A stretch of DNA of 64,000 bases from Myxocyprinus asiaticus (lineage: Eukaryota; Chordata; Actinopteri; Cypriniformes; Catostomidae). The position numbers and the translations under genes are program-made. The notes under the pieces are model-generated. The model was given only the letters and a program-made list of their open reading frames with translations. It was not told the origin of the DNA and did not search any database. The stretch covers positions 18,271,492 to 18,335,491 of the forward strand of contig NC_059372.1 in NCBI RefSeq assembly GCF_019703515.2. Reading direction: 5' to 3'. This document shows positions 13,088 to 24,300 of the stretch, piece after piece; positions within the stretch are counted from its first letter, which is position 1; the number at the start of each line of letters is the position of its first letter.

Positions 13088-13350
13088 CCCCAAACTACAT
13101 TTCCCAGGATGCACTGCCCTCATCACAGCCATCTGTTCCCCATCTCCCTTACCTGTTCTCCATTCCCTCATCAGCATTGTATAAATACCCTCTAGTTTTG
13201 TTCCATGATTGTCAGTTCTTGTTCGTTGTTGCATGGTTAATGTTACCACAAACAACTGTCTTGTTTTGTTGTTCTTCTTTTGATTGTGGATTAAAGGATT
13301 GCTGCATATAGATCCTGCTCTCTCTAGCCTCATCTATACAAAACGTGACA
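13088..13350 (+). repeat. right LTR of the 11794-13350 element (5' end eroded)
   Basis: Aligns to the left LTR from ACTACATTTCCC to the end GTGACA. The first 16 or so bases (TGTCAT...) are missing, and no target duplication was found. Confidence 0.72.
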
Positions 13351-13913
13351 CTTCTTTGCATTGTGTAAATAGCGTTAGATATTATTTGCACTCCCAATTA
13401 ATTACTAACATGCAGTATAGGGGCATCTTTGCAGCTTGTTTGTTGTGTTTATTTAAAGTCCCACATCATCCCCTACCACAAAACCTAACTTTAACCTTAC
13501 TAAAATTAACCATGGTTTTACTGCAGTAACCATATATTACCATGGTACCTTCACTACCTCGCAGTGACCAAATCATTTATATAAATTTTTAGTATTAAAG
13601 GTAACAGAGTACAGACAGGAAACAGGATGGGGAAAAGTGGGGAAACCAACCTGGGACTTCTGCCTCATACAACATTGATTTGAAACTTTTTTTTATTTTA
13701 TTTTTTATGTATAATTCTTTGATTTCTCTAAAGAATAGTTGTAAAGCTGGCAAGACATCATCTTTTGTTAAAAAAATAAAAAAATAAAAATAAAAAAAAA
13801 CCTTTGTATTGAAGATTTAAGATGTATATCTGTATTTGATGGATAAGTGATGCAGACATGTAAAATGTGTGGTATAGGGCTGTTAGTGCATTATGATAAT
13901 GTATTCCCTTGTA

Positions 13914-13946
<33 letters not shown>

Positions 13947-14934
13947 GGTTTACATGGCAAAAAATAAATAAATCTGCTTCATAAAAATAATCTTCACCGT
14001 CTTTACACACACTTCGCCATTAAGACGACACTTGTGGGCGCAATTTGTCGTCAATTTCTGTGTTTCCACCAGACTATTTGAGTGTAAATAGCGCCGCTGT
14101 GTGGCAGCTGTTATTGACATCTAGTGCAAATAGTTACTCGACAAAAGTAATAATAATAATTAGTATTATTATAATTACACTAACAGTTGTTAGTGTACAA
14201 TTTTGTATATACCCACACTGTTACATTATGGTCTGGCATTTTATGTTGTTTCATTCAGTGCCATATCAACCCAATTTTTGTTTTTACTTTTACAAATGTG
14301 ATTTCAAATTTCACAGTTTGCTTTTGTTTGGGAATTCTATTTAGTACATAATCAGAAATCCCACAATATCACTTGACAATTAATGCAACCTTAACCATGA
14401 ATATATGTAATGGAATTTTTTTTAAATTATATAGCACATTTTAAGTAAAACACCCATTGGGAAAGATTAGTTTTAGACCTTAAATAGTTGTCTTTTATAT
14501 GCCATGTTGTGTTTATATATTTTTGTTTTAATGCACCCCTTTTTCCCTGCACAAATATAGGGACTATTAGTTTGAAGTGTCTCCCCGTTCTCCATTCAGA
14601 GATGGGTAAAATTTTTATTTGATGATTAATTTAATGATATAACATCCATATTTTCAAAATCAAACATCAGTCGAGTTTTGCCCTTCATTCCAATGGGGTA
14701 CTATATCTTACATGATATAACTGATGCAACAAACAGCCAAATTCAACTCATTTCTCTTTCTTTGTGTTTTCATTCCTAGAGCAGGTTAGCTATAATCATA
14801 TTAAAACGATCCATTTCAATCTATATGGTAATATAGATGTGGTAAAGCCATGTAAAATAACACGTTAATAGCTGTAAGGTTCTCATGTTTATGCAATGAT
14901 CAATTTGAATGAAGATATCCCATCCACATTCTTA
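13351..14934. other. intergenic, no gene seen
   Basis: AT-rich with a long T run at 13914-13939 and an A-rich run near 13785. The 99-codon ORF at 14045 has no recognisable family and is AT-rich filler. Confidence 0.45.
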
Positions 14935-16780
14935 TTAGATACTAGTACTTATTAGACACTAGTGTCTTTTCCTATTGTTACTAGTAACATTTCGTATCTT
15001 ACTAGAAACAATTGTTTTTTTTTACCCATCAAATGCAATGACTAGTCAAAATGGCGATTGTAGAGTAGAATTAAAAATCGTACTAGTAAAATAAATCTTA
15101 CTAGTAACATTTGGAATAAGTACTAGTATCTACTGAAATAGTGTCTATTCAATAAGTACTAGTATCTAATGAATAAGTACTAGTGTTTAGTGAATAAGAA
15201 CCAGTATCTATTGAATAAGTAGCATCTCTCGAATAAGCACTAGTATCTACTGAATAAGTACTAGTATCTAATGAATAAGTACTAGTGTTTAGTGAATAAG
15301 AACCAGTATCTATTGAATAAGTATCTCTTGAATAAGTACTAGTGTTTAGTGAATAAGAACCAGTATCTATTGAGTAAGTAGTATCTATTGAGTAAGTACT
15401 AGTGTTTAGTGAATAAGAACCAGTATCTATTGAGTAAGTAGTATCTATTGAGTAAGTACTAGTATCTATTGAATAAGTAGTATCTCTTGAATAAGTACTA
15501 GTGTTTAGTGAATAAGTACTAGTATCTAATGAAGAAGTACTAGTGTTTGGTGAATAAGTACTAGTATCTAATGAATAAGTATCTCTTGAATAAGTACTAG
15601 TGTTTAGTGAATAAGAACCAGTATCTATTGAATAAGTAGTATCTCTTGAATAAGCACTAGTATCTAATTAATAAGTACTAGTATCTAATGAATAAGAACC
15701 AGTATCTATTGAATAAGTAGTATCTCTTGAATAAGCACTAGTATCTATTGAATAAGCACTAGTATCTATTGAATAAGTACTAGTGTTTTGTGAATAAGAA
15801 CCAGTATCTATTGAACAAGTAGTATCTCTTGAATAAGCACTAGTATCTAATTAATAAGTACTAGTATCTAATGAATAAGAACCAGTATCTATTGAATAAG
15901 TAGTATCTCTTTAATAAGTACTAGTATCTATTGAATACGTTCTAGTATCTATTGAATACGTACTAGTATCTATTGAATACGTACTAGTATCTAATGAAGA
16001 AGTACTAGTGTTTAGTGAATAAGAACCTGTATCTATTGAGTAAGTAGTATCTATTGAGTAAGTACTAGTATCTAATGAAGAAGTACTAGTGTTTAGTGAA
16101 TAAGTACTAGTATCTATTGAATAAGTACTAGTATCTAATTAAGTACTAGTGTTTGGTGAATAAGTACTAGTATCTCTTGAATAAGTACTAGTGTTTAGTG
16201 AATAAGTACTAGTATCTAATGAATAAGTACTAGTATCTCTTGAATAAGAACCAGTATCTATTGAATTAGTAGTATCTCTTGAATAAGCACTAGTATCTAT
16301 TGAATAAGTACTAGTGTTTAGTGAATAATAACCAGTATCTATTGAATAAGTATCTCTTGAATAAGCACTAGTATCGAATAAGCACTAGTATCTAATGGAA
16401 TAGTTATTAGTATCTATTGAATGAGTACTAGCATCTAATGAATAAGTATTAGCATCTAATAAATAAGTACTAGTATCTAATAAATAGGTATTAGTATCTA
16501 CTGAATACTGTAAGTACTAGTACTTATTCAATAAGTACTAGTATCTATTGGAATACATTCTAGTAAGAAGTGAACGTGATGTCTGAACTACAGATCTCCA
16601 TAGGAATCAATGGCAAAATTTTGAAATGTGTTACTAGTAACAATGGAATAGTTACTAGTCATTATGGAATACATACTAGTATCTAATAAATAAGTACTAG
16701 TAGCTAATGAATAAGTACTAGTATAAACTGAATAACCTCTAGTATCTAATAGAATAGTCTCATATGAATCTCTAGAAAGT
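14935..16780 (-). repeat. minisatellite, about 21-bp ACTAGT units (array 2, inverted)
   Basis: Many tandem variants of GAATAAGTACTAGTATCTA and GAATAAGAACCAGTATCTA, i.e. the reverse complement of the unit in array 1. More diverged and longer than array 1. Both ends grade into ACTAGT-containing non-tandem sequence. Confidence 0.92.
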
Positions 16781-17073
16781 CCGATTTATTTTAATGAGTC
16801 GGTTCGTTTGGACAACTCGTGTATGAAGCTCTCCAAAACCGTTCTCTCCCTCTCATATAAAGCACTGGGAAGTTCAATCCAATCGGTTTTGTTCGGAGGA
16901 TTCATTTACATGAACCGTACTAAAGAACGATTCATTTGAGTTTCACACAGAATACCCTATTTTTTCGTCTACTTTTTTGTTATTGAATATTTAGTTAAAT
17001 GCTGCTCTTCGCTACTGTTTTCGACTAATTTATTTACATAGATATGTTTACATTATTCAAATACTGTTTATTA

Positions 17074-17141
<68 letters not shown>

Positions 17142-17281
17142 ATAAAGATAATACTTAAGTGTAGTTAGGCCCTATTGTTAATAGCTTGTTGTGTAGTAAC
17201 TATTTTTTAAAGGGTAGCTTCAACTCAAAATTGCTCAGGGACAAAATAAGTAAATATGTTAAACTTATACATTATAAAATG
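16781..17281. other. intergenic with TA microsatellite
   Basis: No gene seen. A TA dinucleotide run occupies 17077-17137. Confidence 0.6.
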
Positions 17282-17823
17282 TAGGGGAGTATTGCGATTC
17301 AAAACTACGATATATTGCGATATTTCACTCAATGTTTCTCATTCGTCTTCATTGGACTTCAGAGAACTGTTACCAAATCACCAAATGCATTGTTAAATTA
17401 ATATAAAATTGCCAGTTTACAAAACAAGGCCTGTTTATTTCCTTATATCCATGTACAATGCAAAGCCATAAGCATGTAAGACCATAATCGGTCCTTATTT
17501 CAAGTCAATGCTAGTCTTTCTAGAAATATAGTGTTTATGAATACAATAGTAGCCTAGCCGAAACACTAAAATAATTGTCAAAATGTTATGTAAAATTGTA
17601 ATACATTTTAGTAACGGTGGGTGATTATGTGTAAAGCATAACGGCACCTTCTAAGGGACTGTTGCTGATTTCCTAGATCAATTTGGCAAAGAGAAAAACA
17701 AATTCTCATCACCATAATGCGGAAAAAAATGTAAATAATAATATAGATACTTGGCCTGCAAATATCGGTACAATATCACAAATACAAATATCACGATATT
17801 TCAATATTTTTTCCCCACCCCTA
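17282..17823. mobile_element. hAT-type MITE
   Basis: 542 bp, TAGGGGAG...CACCCCTA ends, flanked by the exact 8-bp direct repeat ATAAAATG (17274-17281 and 17824-17831). An 8-bp duplication with TAGGG-type ends is the hAT pattern. No transposase. Confidence 0.82.
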
Positions 17824-17831
17824 ATAAAATG

Positions 17832-19631
17832 GTTGATATTATTTGAACTGATTATAAACGGTTCATGTTAATTTCCATGGACTATAAACACTGTATTTTC
17901 TGAATTAAATGCCCAGTCCTTATCCACCTGACTAAGCTTTACTTATTACACTAAACTACCATTTATTGTATTCAGTATTACCTGTATGAGACTCAATTAT
18001 TAAGCTTTAAAAATAACATGAACAGGTCACATTTTTTAAGATGAATGGATTTTAATTTGCAGTATTTACTTTTACTTTTTAATACTTAAGTATTTTTAAA
18101 ACCAGGTACTTTTTACTTTAGTATTTTAAAGGATGACTTTTACTTAAGTAATAAGTAAAAGTACAGATACCACACAAAATTTAAGTATGGAAATTGAGTA
18201 CTTTTCCCACCACTGCTTATTACACAAGCCTAATGGCCTAAAACTAATCTCATAATTCTCTGCTAACAATGTGCTCTGCTAGACCTCATAATAAAGCTAT
18301 TCACAGCATTGCACTGAATTGGATGTAAATTATCACCACTATAAAAGTTAAAATAAATATTCCCATTCATTAGGAGTAAGTTAATGGCTTTTAGTCACAC
18401 TCAGAATTGAAGTAGTCCATTTATTCCCTTCACTATTTCTCTAGTAGAGTCAATAATAGGGCTGATTTATGCCAAGCTTAGCATACCCTGTTACACTAAA
18501 AGTGCCCTGGCTACATTTCAAAAAATACACTTCATTAATGAACTGAACTTGTGCCTTACTTCAAGACCTCTCTGACTTTGCTTTTCTGGCCAAATCTGAA
18601 TCAGTCCATCTTAGAAAACAAATGTTTGCAAAAACTTTGTTTGCCTTGCATTATGAATAATATTAACTAATAATTTGTTTATTGATCAAATTAAAGATGA
18701 AGTAACCTGCATTATTTACGAGGATAGAGCAAAGTTGATCAAATATCATGCACCCAGGTCGCCATAACCAGTACATTTTAACATGTATTTAACATACTAG
18801 AAGTCAATGAAGTTTCTGTTGTATATTCATGCAAATTTAACTGCAGATGACCCTACTCCCTCTACTGTTATCATGTAACTCCCAAGCCATAACTAAGTCA
18901 AAGAACTGACACACTTAAGTCTCTTGATCAAAACTAAAATAATTTTTGAAATTTTTGCAGTGTGATTTTTTTCTTTTTTCTTTTGTCTGTTAATATTAAT
19001 CCCATAAATCTCTGCAAAGCGGAGGCTTGACATAAAAAGTGATGTAACAAACATCTGTTATGAGCAATTGAATTTGACCTAGACAAAATAGGCTGAAACC
19101 AGTCCTTTTAGTTGCACATTATCTGCATCAAATTTCCACTGCAGCTGGTGTTGGAATAATGACATCTGAACATGGGAGGAAAAAAAACTTTTATCTTTTT
19201 GGGCTGCATAGCAATAAGCTGTAGGCACATTCTAATGGTTTAATTGAAATAAACAGACCATAATGTACAAAGCGGACACACAGTCAAGAAAAACAGAAAC
19301 AGAGAGAATACTGAAAACAGGTAATGACTTAAAAGCTGAAATTATTAAAGTAATGCACTATTAGCTCCAATATCCTCTCTCACCTTTGATACTGCATTTT
19401 ATGCTGAGAGACGCTGGTCTAGCCAAGTGTAGTCCTGCTGTCTATGGTGAGGAGGAGAAGAGAGCTGGTGATGAAAGTATATCCTGACAGCACGGATGCC
19501 AAGCATGGACTTTGCTGGAAGGTCCAAATGGTCCGAGACACTGCAAACTCTTTATACATCATCACACCAGATATGATGCAAAGGGAGGCAAGGAGGGCAA
19601 GATCAGAAGCTAATTAACTCATCTCTTAAAA
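17832..19631. other. intergenic, one repeat remnant
   Basis: 18030-18216 matches a common teleost repeat ending GAGTACTTTTCCCACCACTG. The rest is AT-rich and shows no gene. Confidence 0.45.
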
Positions 19632-20199
19632 GAAGTGTTCATCATTTACTCACCTTCATGTCATTCCAAACTCATGAAAAAAAAAAGCAAAATAAAAGTT
19701 GTCCATATTACTCATGTGCTATATACAGAGTCTTCTGAATCCATACGATAGCATTATATGCGCAACAGACAAAATGAAGGCAATTCACTGATAATCTTCC
19801 TCTCCCATAAGCTGCTACCAGAGTAAGTGAAAATTTACTTAAAAACCAGATTAGTGAAAATAGTCAAGATTTGTTAACCAGATCAACCAGTTCATTGAAA
19901 AGAACAATCTTAACTGTATGATACTTTTAAAGCCATCGTATGACTTCAGAAGACTTGGAATATAGCATCAGAGTCATATGGACTATTTTAATGGTGCTTT
20001 TTGTGTGTTCTTTAATTTTGGGAGCTCAAAAGCAACGGTCACTATCAATTGTCATTGTATGGAAAAGACTTAAATGAAGAATCTTCAAAATTATTTTTGT
20101 GTTCCACTGAAAAATAACAGCATATGAGTTTGGAACAAAATGAGGTAGCGTAAATAAGGAGTTAATTTTTTGATTTTAAGGTTAAATATTCCTTCAAAT
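19632..20199 (+). repeat. cyprinid inverted-repeat MITE
   Basis: TTCATCATTTACTCACCTTCATG at the left, GTATGACTTCAGAAGACTTG in the middle and GTTCCACTG...AATATTCCTTCAAA at the right. Diverged relative of the repeats at 350, 2125 and 62804. Confidence 0.65.
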
Positions 20200-20460
20200 G
20201 CCCAATAAAACAATCCATAACCATAAACTTTAGATTCATACACATGATCAATAACTGGACAGATTTTCTCAAACATTACTCAGATAGAATAGAATAGAGC
20301 TTTTAATACTTTGACCCCACAGCATGCGTGTCAAGTTAGTTTTCATGAACCTCCATCAGTATTTTATATATTTTCTTTCAACATATAAATGATATTTGCT
20401 CCTATTAGTGCAAATGGTGTAAGGCATACATTGAAACGACTCTGGAGGACACAGTGGGCT

Positions 20461-21230
20461 CATTTTTATGCATTTATTTATGTAGCAATTTACTTTCTGA
20501 TTAGCTGCTGAGAGGCTGCATCAGCAGTTGGGTAACAGCCGCACAAGTCTGAGCACCTGCGGTTCATGTCTCAGTCCTTCACTTCTCATATCTGTGTGAT
20601 CCTCTCCAAAAATACCACAAAAGTTGCCTAAAAATGTCCCCCTTCTGAAAATCCCCACACTTCTGCAATTTCACCAAACCTCATTTCATGTTCTCTCCCT
20701 CCCTCCCTCGTCCATGACTTCCCCTCCCCAAATGAAAGTTCCAATTTGCAAAGCTAGTGAGGTCACACATTAGCAACAGAGGACAATCAACCCCCACCCC
20801 CACCAGGGTTACAACCATCCTCTTTACACTCACAAACAACCCTCGCCTTTTTTAACAGCCAGAGAAGAAAAAAAAAAGATTAAACATAATAAACTCCCAA
20901 ACCTTTTGTACAGAGAAACCAAACTAAATAAGAGAAAATGTCTTTATATTAGTCCGCAGATATCCTCCTCAATCCTCTCTCCGGCTCTGTAATTTTAATA
21001 GGGAGGTGAGACACACACATATACAAAATACAGTTCGGTGTGTCAATGAGAGGCTCTGTGTGTAGTAGGCAATGTCAATAAACATTGATCTCTTTCACTT
21101 GTCCATCTGTCTGTTTTATGTGGATTAGAAGTAGGTCTTGGCCATGTGTATGATAGTGTAAATATGCATGTGTGTGTCATAAGTTAACATGTAAGTCTAT
21201 ATCTGTGTGTGTGTGGGTTTAGGAGAGTCT
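20461..21230 (-). other. huwe1: probable huwe1 3' untranslated region
   Basis: Directly follows the stop codon and is less AT-rich and more complex than the flank beyond it. Possible poly(A) signals on the minus strand are ATTAAA near 20995 and AATAAA near 20468. The end is a guess; no transcript evidence is available here. Confidence 0.4.
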
Positions 21231-21333
21231 CTAGGCCAATCCAAAGCCTTCAGAACATTCCTGAATGGCCAGCAGCAGCATGTGTCTTAACTTCTCATAG
21301 CTCTCATACGCTGGGAGGTCCAACTGGTTAAAG
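21231..21333 (-). CDS. huwe1: huwe1 last coding exon, HECT C-lobe end and stop
   Basis: The first base (C) completes the catalytic cysteine codon (TG|C). It then encodes [20 protein letters not shown] and [13 protein letters not shown], followed by TAG at 21231-21233. Acceptor CCCCCCAG. Confidence 0.97.
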
Positions 21334-24300
21334 CTGGGGGGAGAGGGAGGAGAGAGAGACAAACAACAGCCTTTAACTGTGGTGCACCCCTTTACTGTTG
21401 GCTATTTACAGAAATGGTGATATAGCAAAAACAAATCTCCATAATTTAGCCTTTCCACAATATTAAACATATATCTTGACATTTACGTATATTTATGTAT
21501 TTGCTCTGAAATGGCTTAAAAGGGTGAGTTTCAGAGAAATCAAGGCATATTTTCCAAACTGTTTTGAATTCATTGAAATTAATTGAGATTGAACTGATTC
21601 CCAGAAATGAACTTACCAACTCAACAGCATTTGTGCTACTTAAGTCTACATCAGAGCCACTATTAATGCTCTGGATTCCTCATATTGCAAATCAAAAGTC
21701 TGACAAGGCACTCTTTAGGAAACTTAATTGCCAAATACAAAGTGTATTCAAATAATCTGTGATATTAATTTTTTTTAAATTTTCGCCAGCAAAATCATTG
21801 CAAATTTATTATGAAAACATTGTATAGTCCTGATTTACGGTTGCAGGGCAATGTAGCAACTTCGAACATTATAAGTAAACATTTAAACTGTGTTTGGTGA
21901 ACAAAGCACCAGTATTAATTTACCAAGTGTGTGCAGAGGGCAGGCGGTCAGTGGAGCGGTCATCTCGGTGGATCTGGAACTTCTGTATACCGTTCATTCC
22001 CTCCAGTGCAGCAAAGCCCTGTAGTGGCACTTTTGATGTGCCTGTAACAAACTGCAGGAATTTGGCCCGGTCAGCCTGGTCAAAGGATCGTAATGCACGC
22101 CAGAACCACTGAATCTGTGCAGAAAAAGAGAGGACAGAAAATAAAATCTGGGCAGACAACCAGAAACTAGCAGACAGGCCAGAGACAAAACATGAATGAT
22201 GTGTCATTACAGCAGAATTAGAAGATTTCATGTGTAATATAACTGGATAGTTGTCATGTCAAGCAATGACAGCAGTGTTCTGCAAGTGTTACATGCAATA
22301 CTTTAACACTATTATATATAAAATCTATTCTAAAACTACTTTAATATTTCTTGTAATATTATTAAACAAGCTGTTTTTATGACCTCATATTATTTATAAG
22401 CCCACGTGGAATATTTTACTTTTAACAAAATCATATGTCACATCCCAAGGCTATTTAAGTGAACTGAAAAAAGCTAGATAATGATTAAAAATGGTGAAAA
22501 ATTAGATTGTACTTTCCCTTAAACACAAAAGTTCAGGACCAAGCCATTTGTCTACTACAGCATTCTAAATAACACTTATATAATTTAAATGTCATTGATC
22601 AATATCACTCTTATATCTGATTGTTTAAATAAAAAGCGTCTGTGAGTGTATTCATATAGGTGTATCTACCTGGATAGAACTGGACTGGTATTTGTGGTAT
22701 TCTGTATTGGCCTTGAGGTCGTCGATGTCAATGGTGGGCAGGCCGGAGATGAGAAGCTCCAGCTCTTGCTCCGTAAAGATGGAAATCAGTCTCTTGGGGA
22801 TTATCTCATAGAAGCCCTCCAAGAAGGCGGCCAGCTGCTTACGGATCGCACCTGTAAACCAAAAAGATGCTTCAGTCTCCTGAAAGACAAGCTCTATGAC
22901 CTCCCAGTTCCTCACCGGCAGTTGGTGTATGCTCACCTGTCATCTTCATCTGGCAGACCAGATGCACATATTCCTTCTTATTCTCCTCCGTGACGATGAT
23001 GTTGGCACCATTGGCCTTCAGATCTCTCACCTCACAGACGCCAAACTCCTGGACCTGTGAGCACATGAGGTAGCGGTTACAAATCCTAATTCTAAAATGC
23101 TAAATCCCTTCTAAATAAATAAATGCTAAAATAAATACTTCTGTAAATAGGGATGCATCATATATAGGTCATAGTATCAGTTATTTTGGCTATCAGTATC
23201 AGACAAAGTTTTTGAGTGCATCCCTATCTACAAGTTGTTAAAATTCCAACTGACCTCTGTGCTGAATGTCAGCTCGTAGCCCAGAGTGGACACATCGTTC
23301 TCCAACAAGTAGACCAGACCCTGGAAAAAGGGATAGTCCTCGCTTTCCATGTCTGTATACCTGTGGCACATATTTAAGATCCAGTTCAGTCATTATACAT
23401 TGCAGCTCCATTGGCAGCAATAAAAAATGTTTTTTGCAGTTTTGATGAGAATACCCCAGGCAGTTACCTGACACTCTTGCCCAGAATGTGCTTGTAGAAG
23501 CTACGTGTGAAGTAGCACTCTAGTAGCCTGTTGTCATAGACGGCCTTAGCCACCACACGCCCCACAAACTTGAAGTAGCTGAGGTGGTTGGGATTGCAGT
23601 GGGAAGAGGGGTTGATGGTGTAGGTGACCCGATCGCCGGGCGAGGTGCGGAACAGAGCATACATGGGGTTAAACATCTCTCTGGAGATGATCATGTACCA
23701 CTCTCTCAATAGACCACCAGCATCCTGACCCTCCTCCCCTTCAAATACTATATACCTGTAGAGGGACAGAGATGCAGAGACAATGACTGGCTAGCTGTTA
23801 TAGGAGTTGGAATGCACCAGTTCTGGAAACAAAGTCAAGTTTACAAGGTTTACTTTTGAGGAGAACTTATAACTGGATTGGCCAACGTTTGCCATTAAGT
23901 GGCATCTTTGGAAGATACTAGCCACGTTTCCAGTATTGGGCCAAATGAGGGCATGCTAGTGCATGCCAGGGCCAGTTTCGTTCCCACAGTCACTTAAAGG
24001 GCTTCATCGTGCCTCTTCGGGGCTTCCTCTGGGGCGAATGGCCAAGCGCCCTGCCCCGACGATTACCCATGGACCAAAGAAGGCCTACTGAGGATTGGGG
24101 CGTGGTTGATGTCAAAGGCGTAGTTTCGTTTAGTCAGGTCAGAGGTTTCCCCACCAAGATACTCATCCCCCAATTTTCATATCAGCAACCAGCTTACCTT
24201 AACAGATCAACAGAGACTGGAGGATCATCAGTAATGGTCAGTAGACGAAATCCAGATTTTTCTGAATATTTGGGATGATGTGCAACGCCAGATCGAGGGC

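Larger units (their letters stand above)
11794..13350 (+). mobile_element. non-autonomous LTR retroelement with degraded gag-like region
   Basis: Two direct repeats of about 300 and 260 bp flank an internal region of about 1 kb. The left LTR starts TGTCAT and ends ATGACA. Just inside it, a frame from 12111 reads MDLAAIRILLLTLGDCPVED and HVRDFSA before stops at 12193, gag-like and broken. Then come proline-rich tandem repeats. No protease, reverse transcriptase or integrase is visible. ORFs in this span belong to the element. Confidence 0.72.

Noticed and set aside
12516..13333. Proline-rich ORFs as a host gene
   Set aside because: They lie between two direct repeats and consist of tandem units; multiple overlapping frames are open only because of composition.
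14045..14344. 99-codon ORF
   Set aside because: AT-rich, biased to Phe/Ile/Tyr/Ser, no domain, no neighbouring gene structure.
1..20460. A neighbouring conserved gene such as hsd17b10 downstream of huwe1
   Set aside because: No exon-like homology on either strand could be found in the 20 kb of 3' flank; only repeats and AT-rich sequence.
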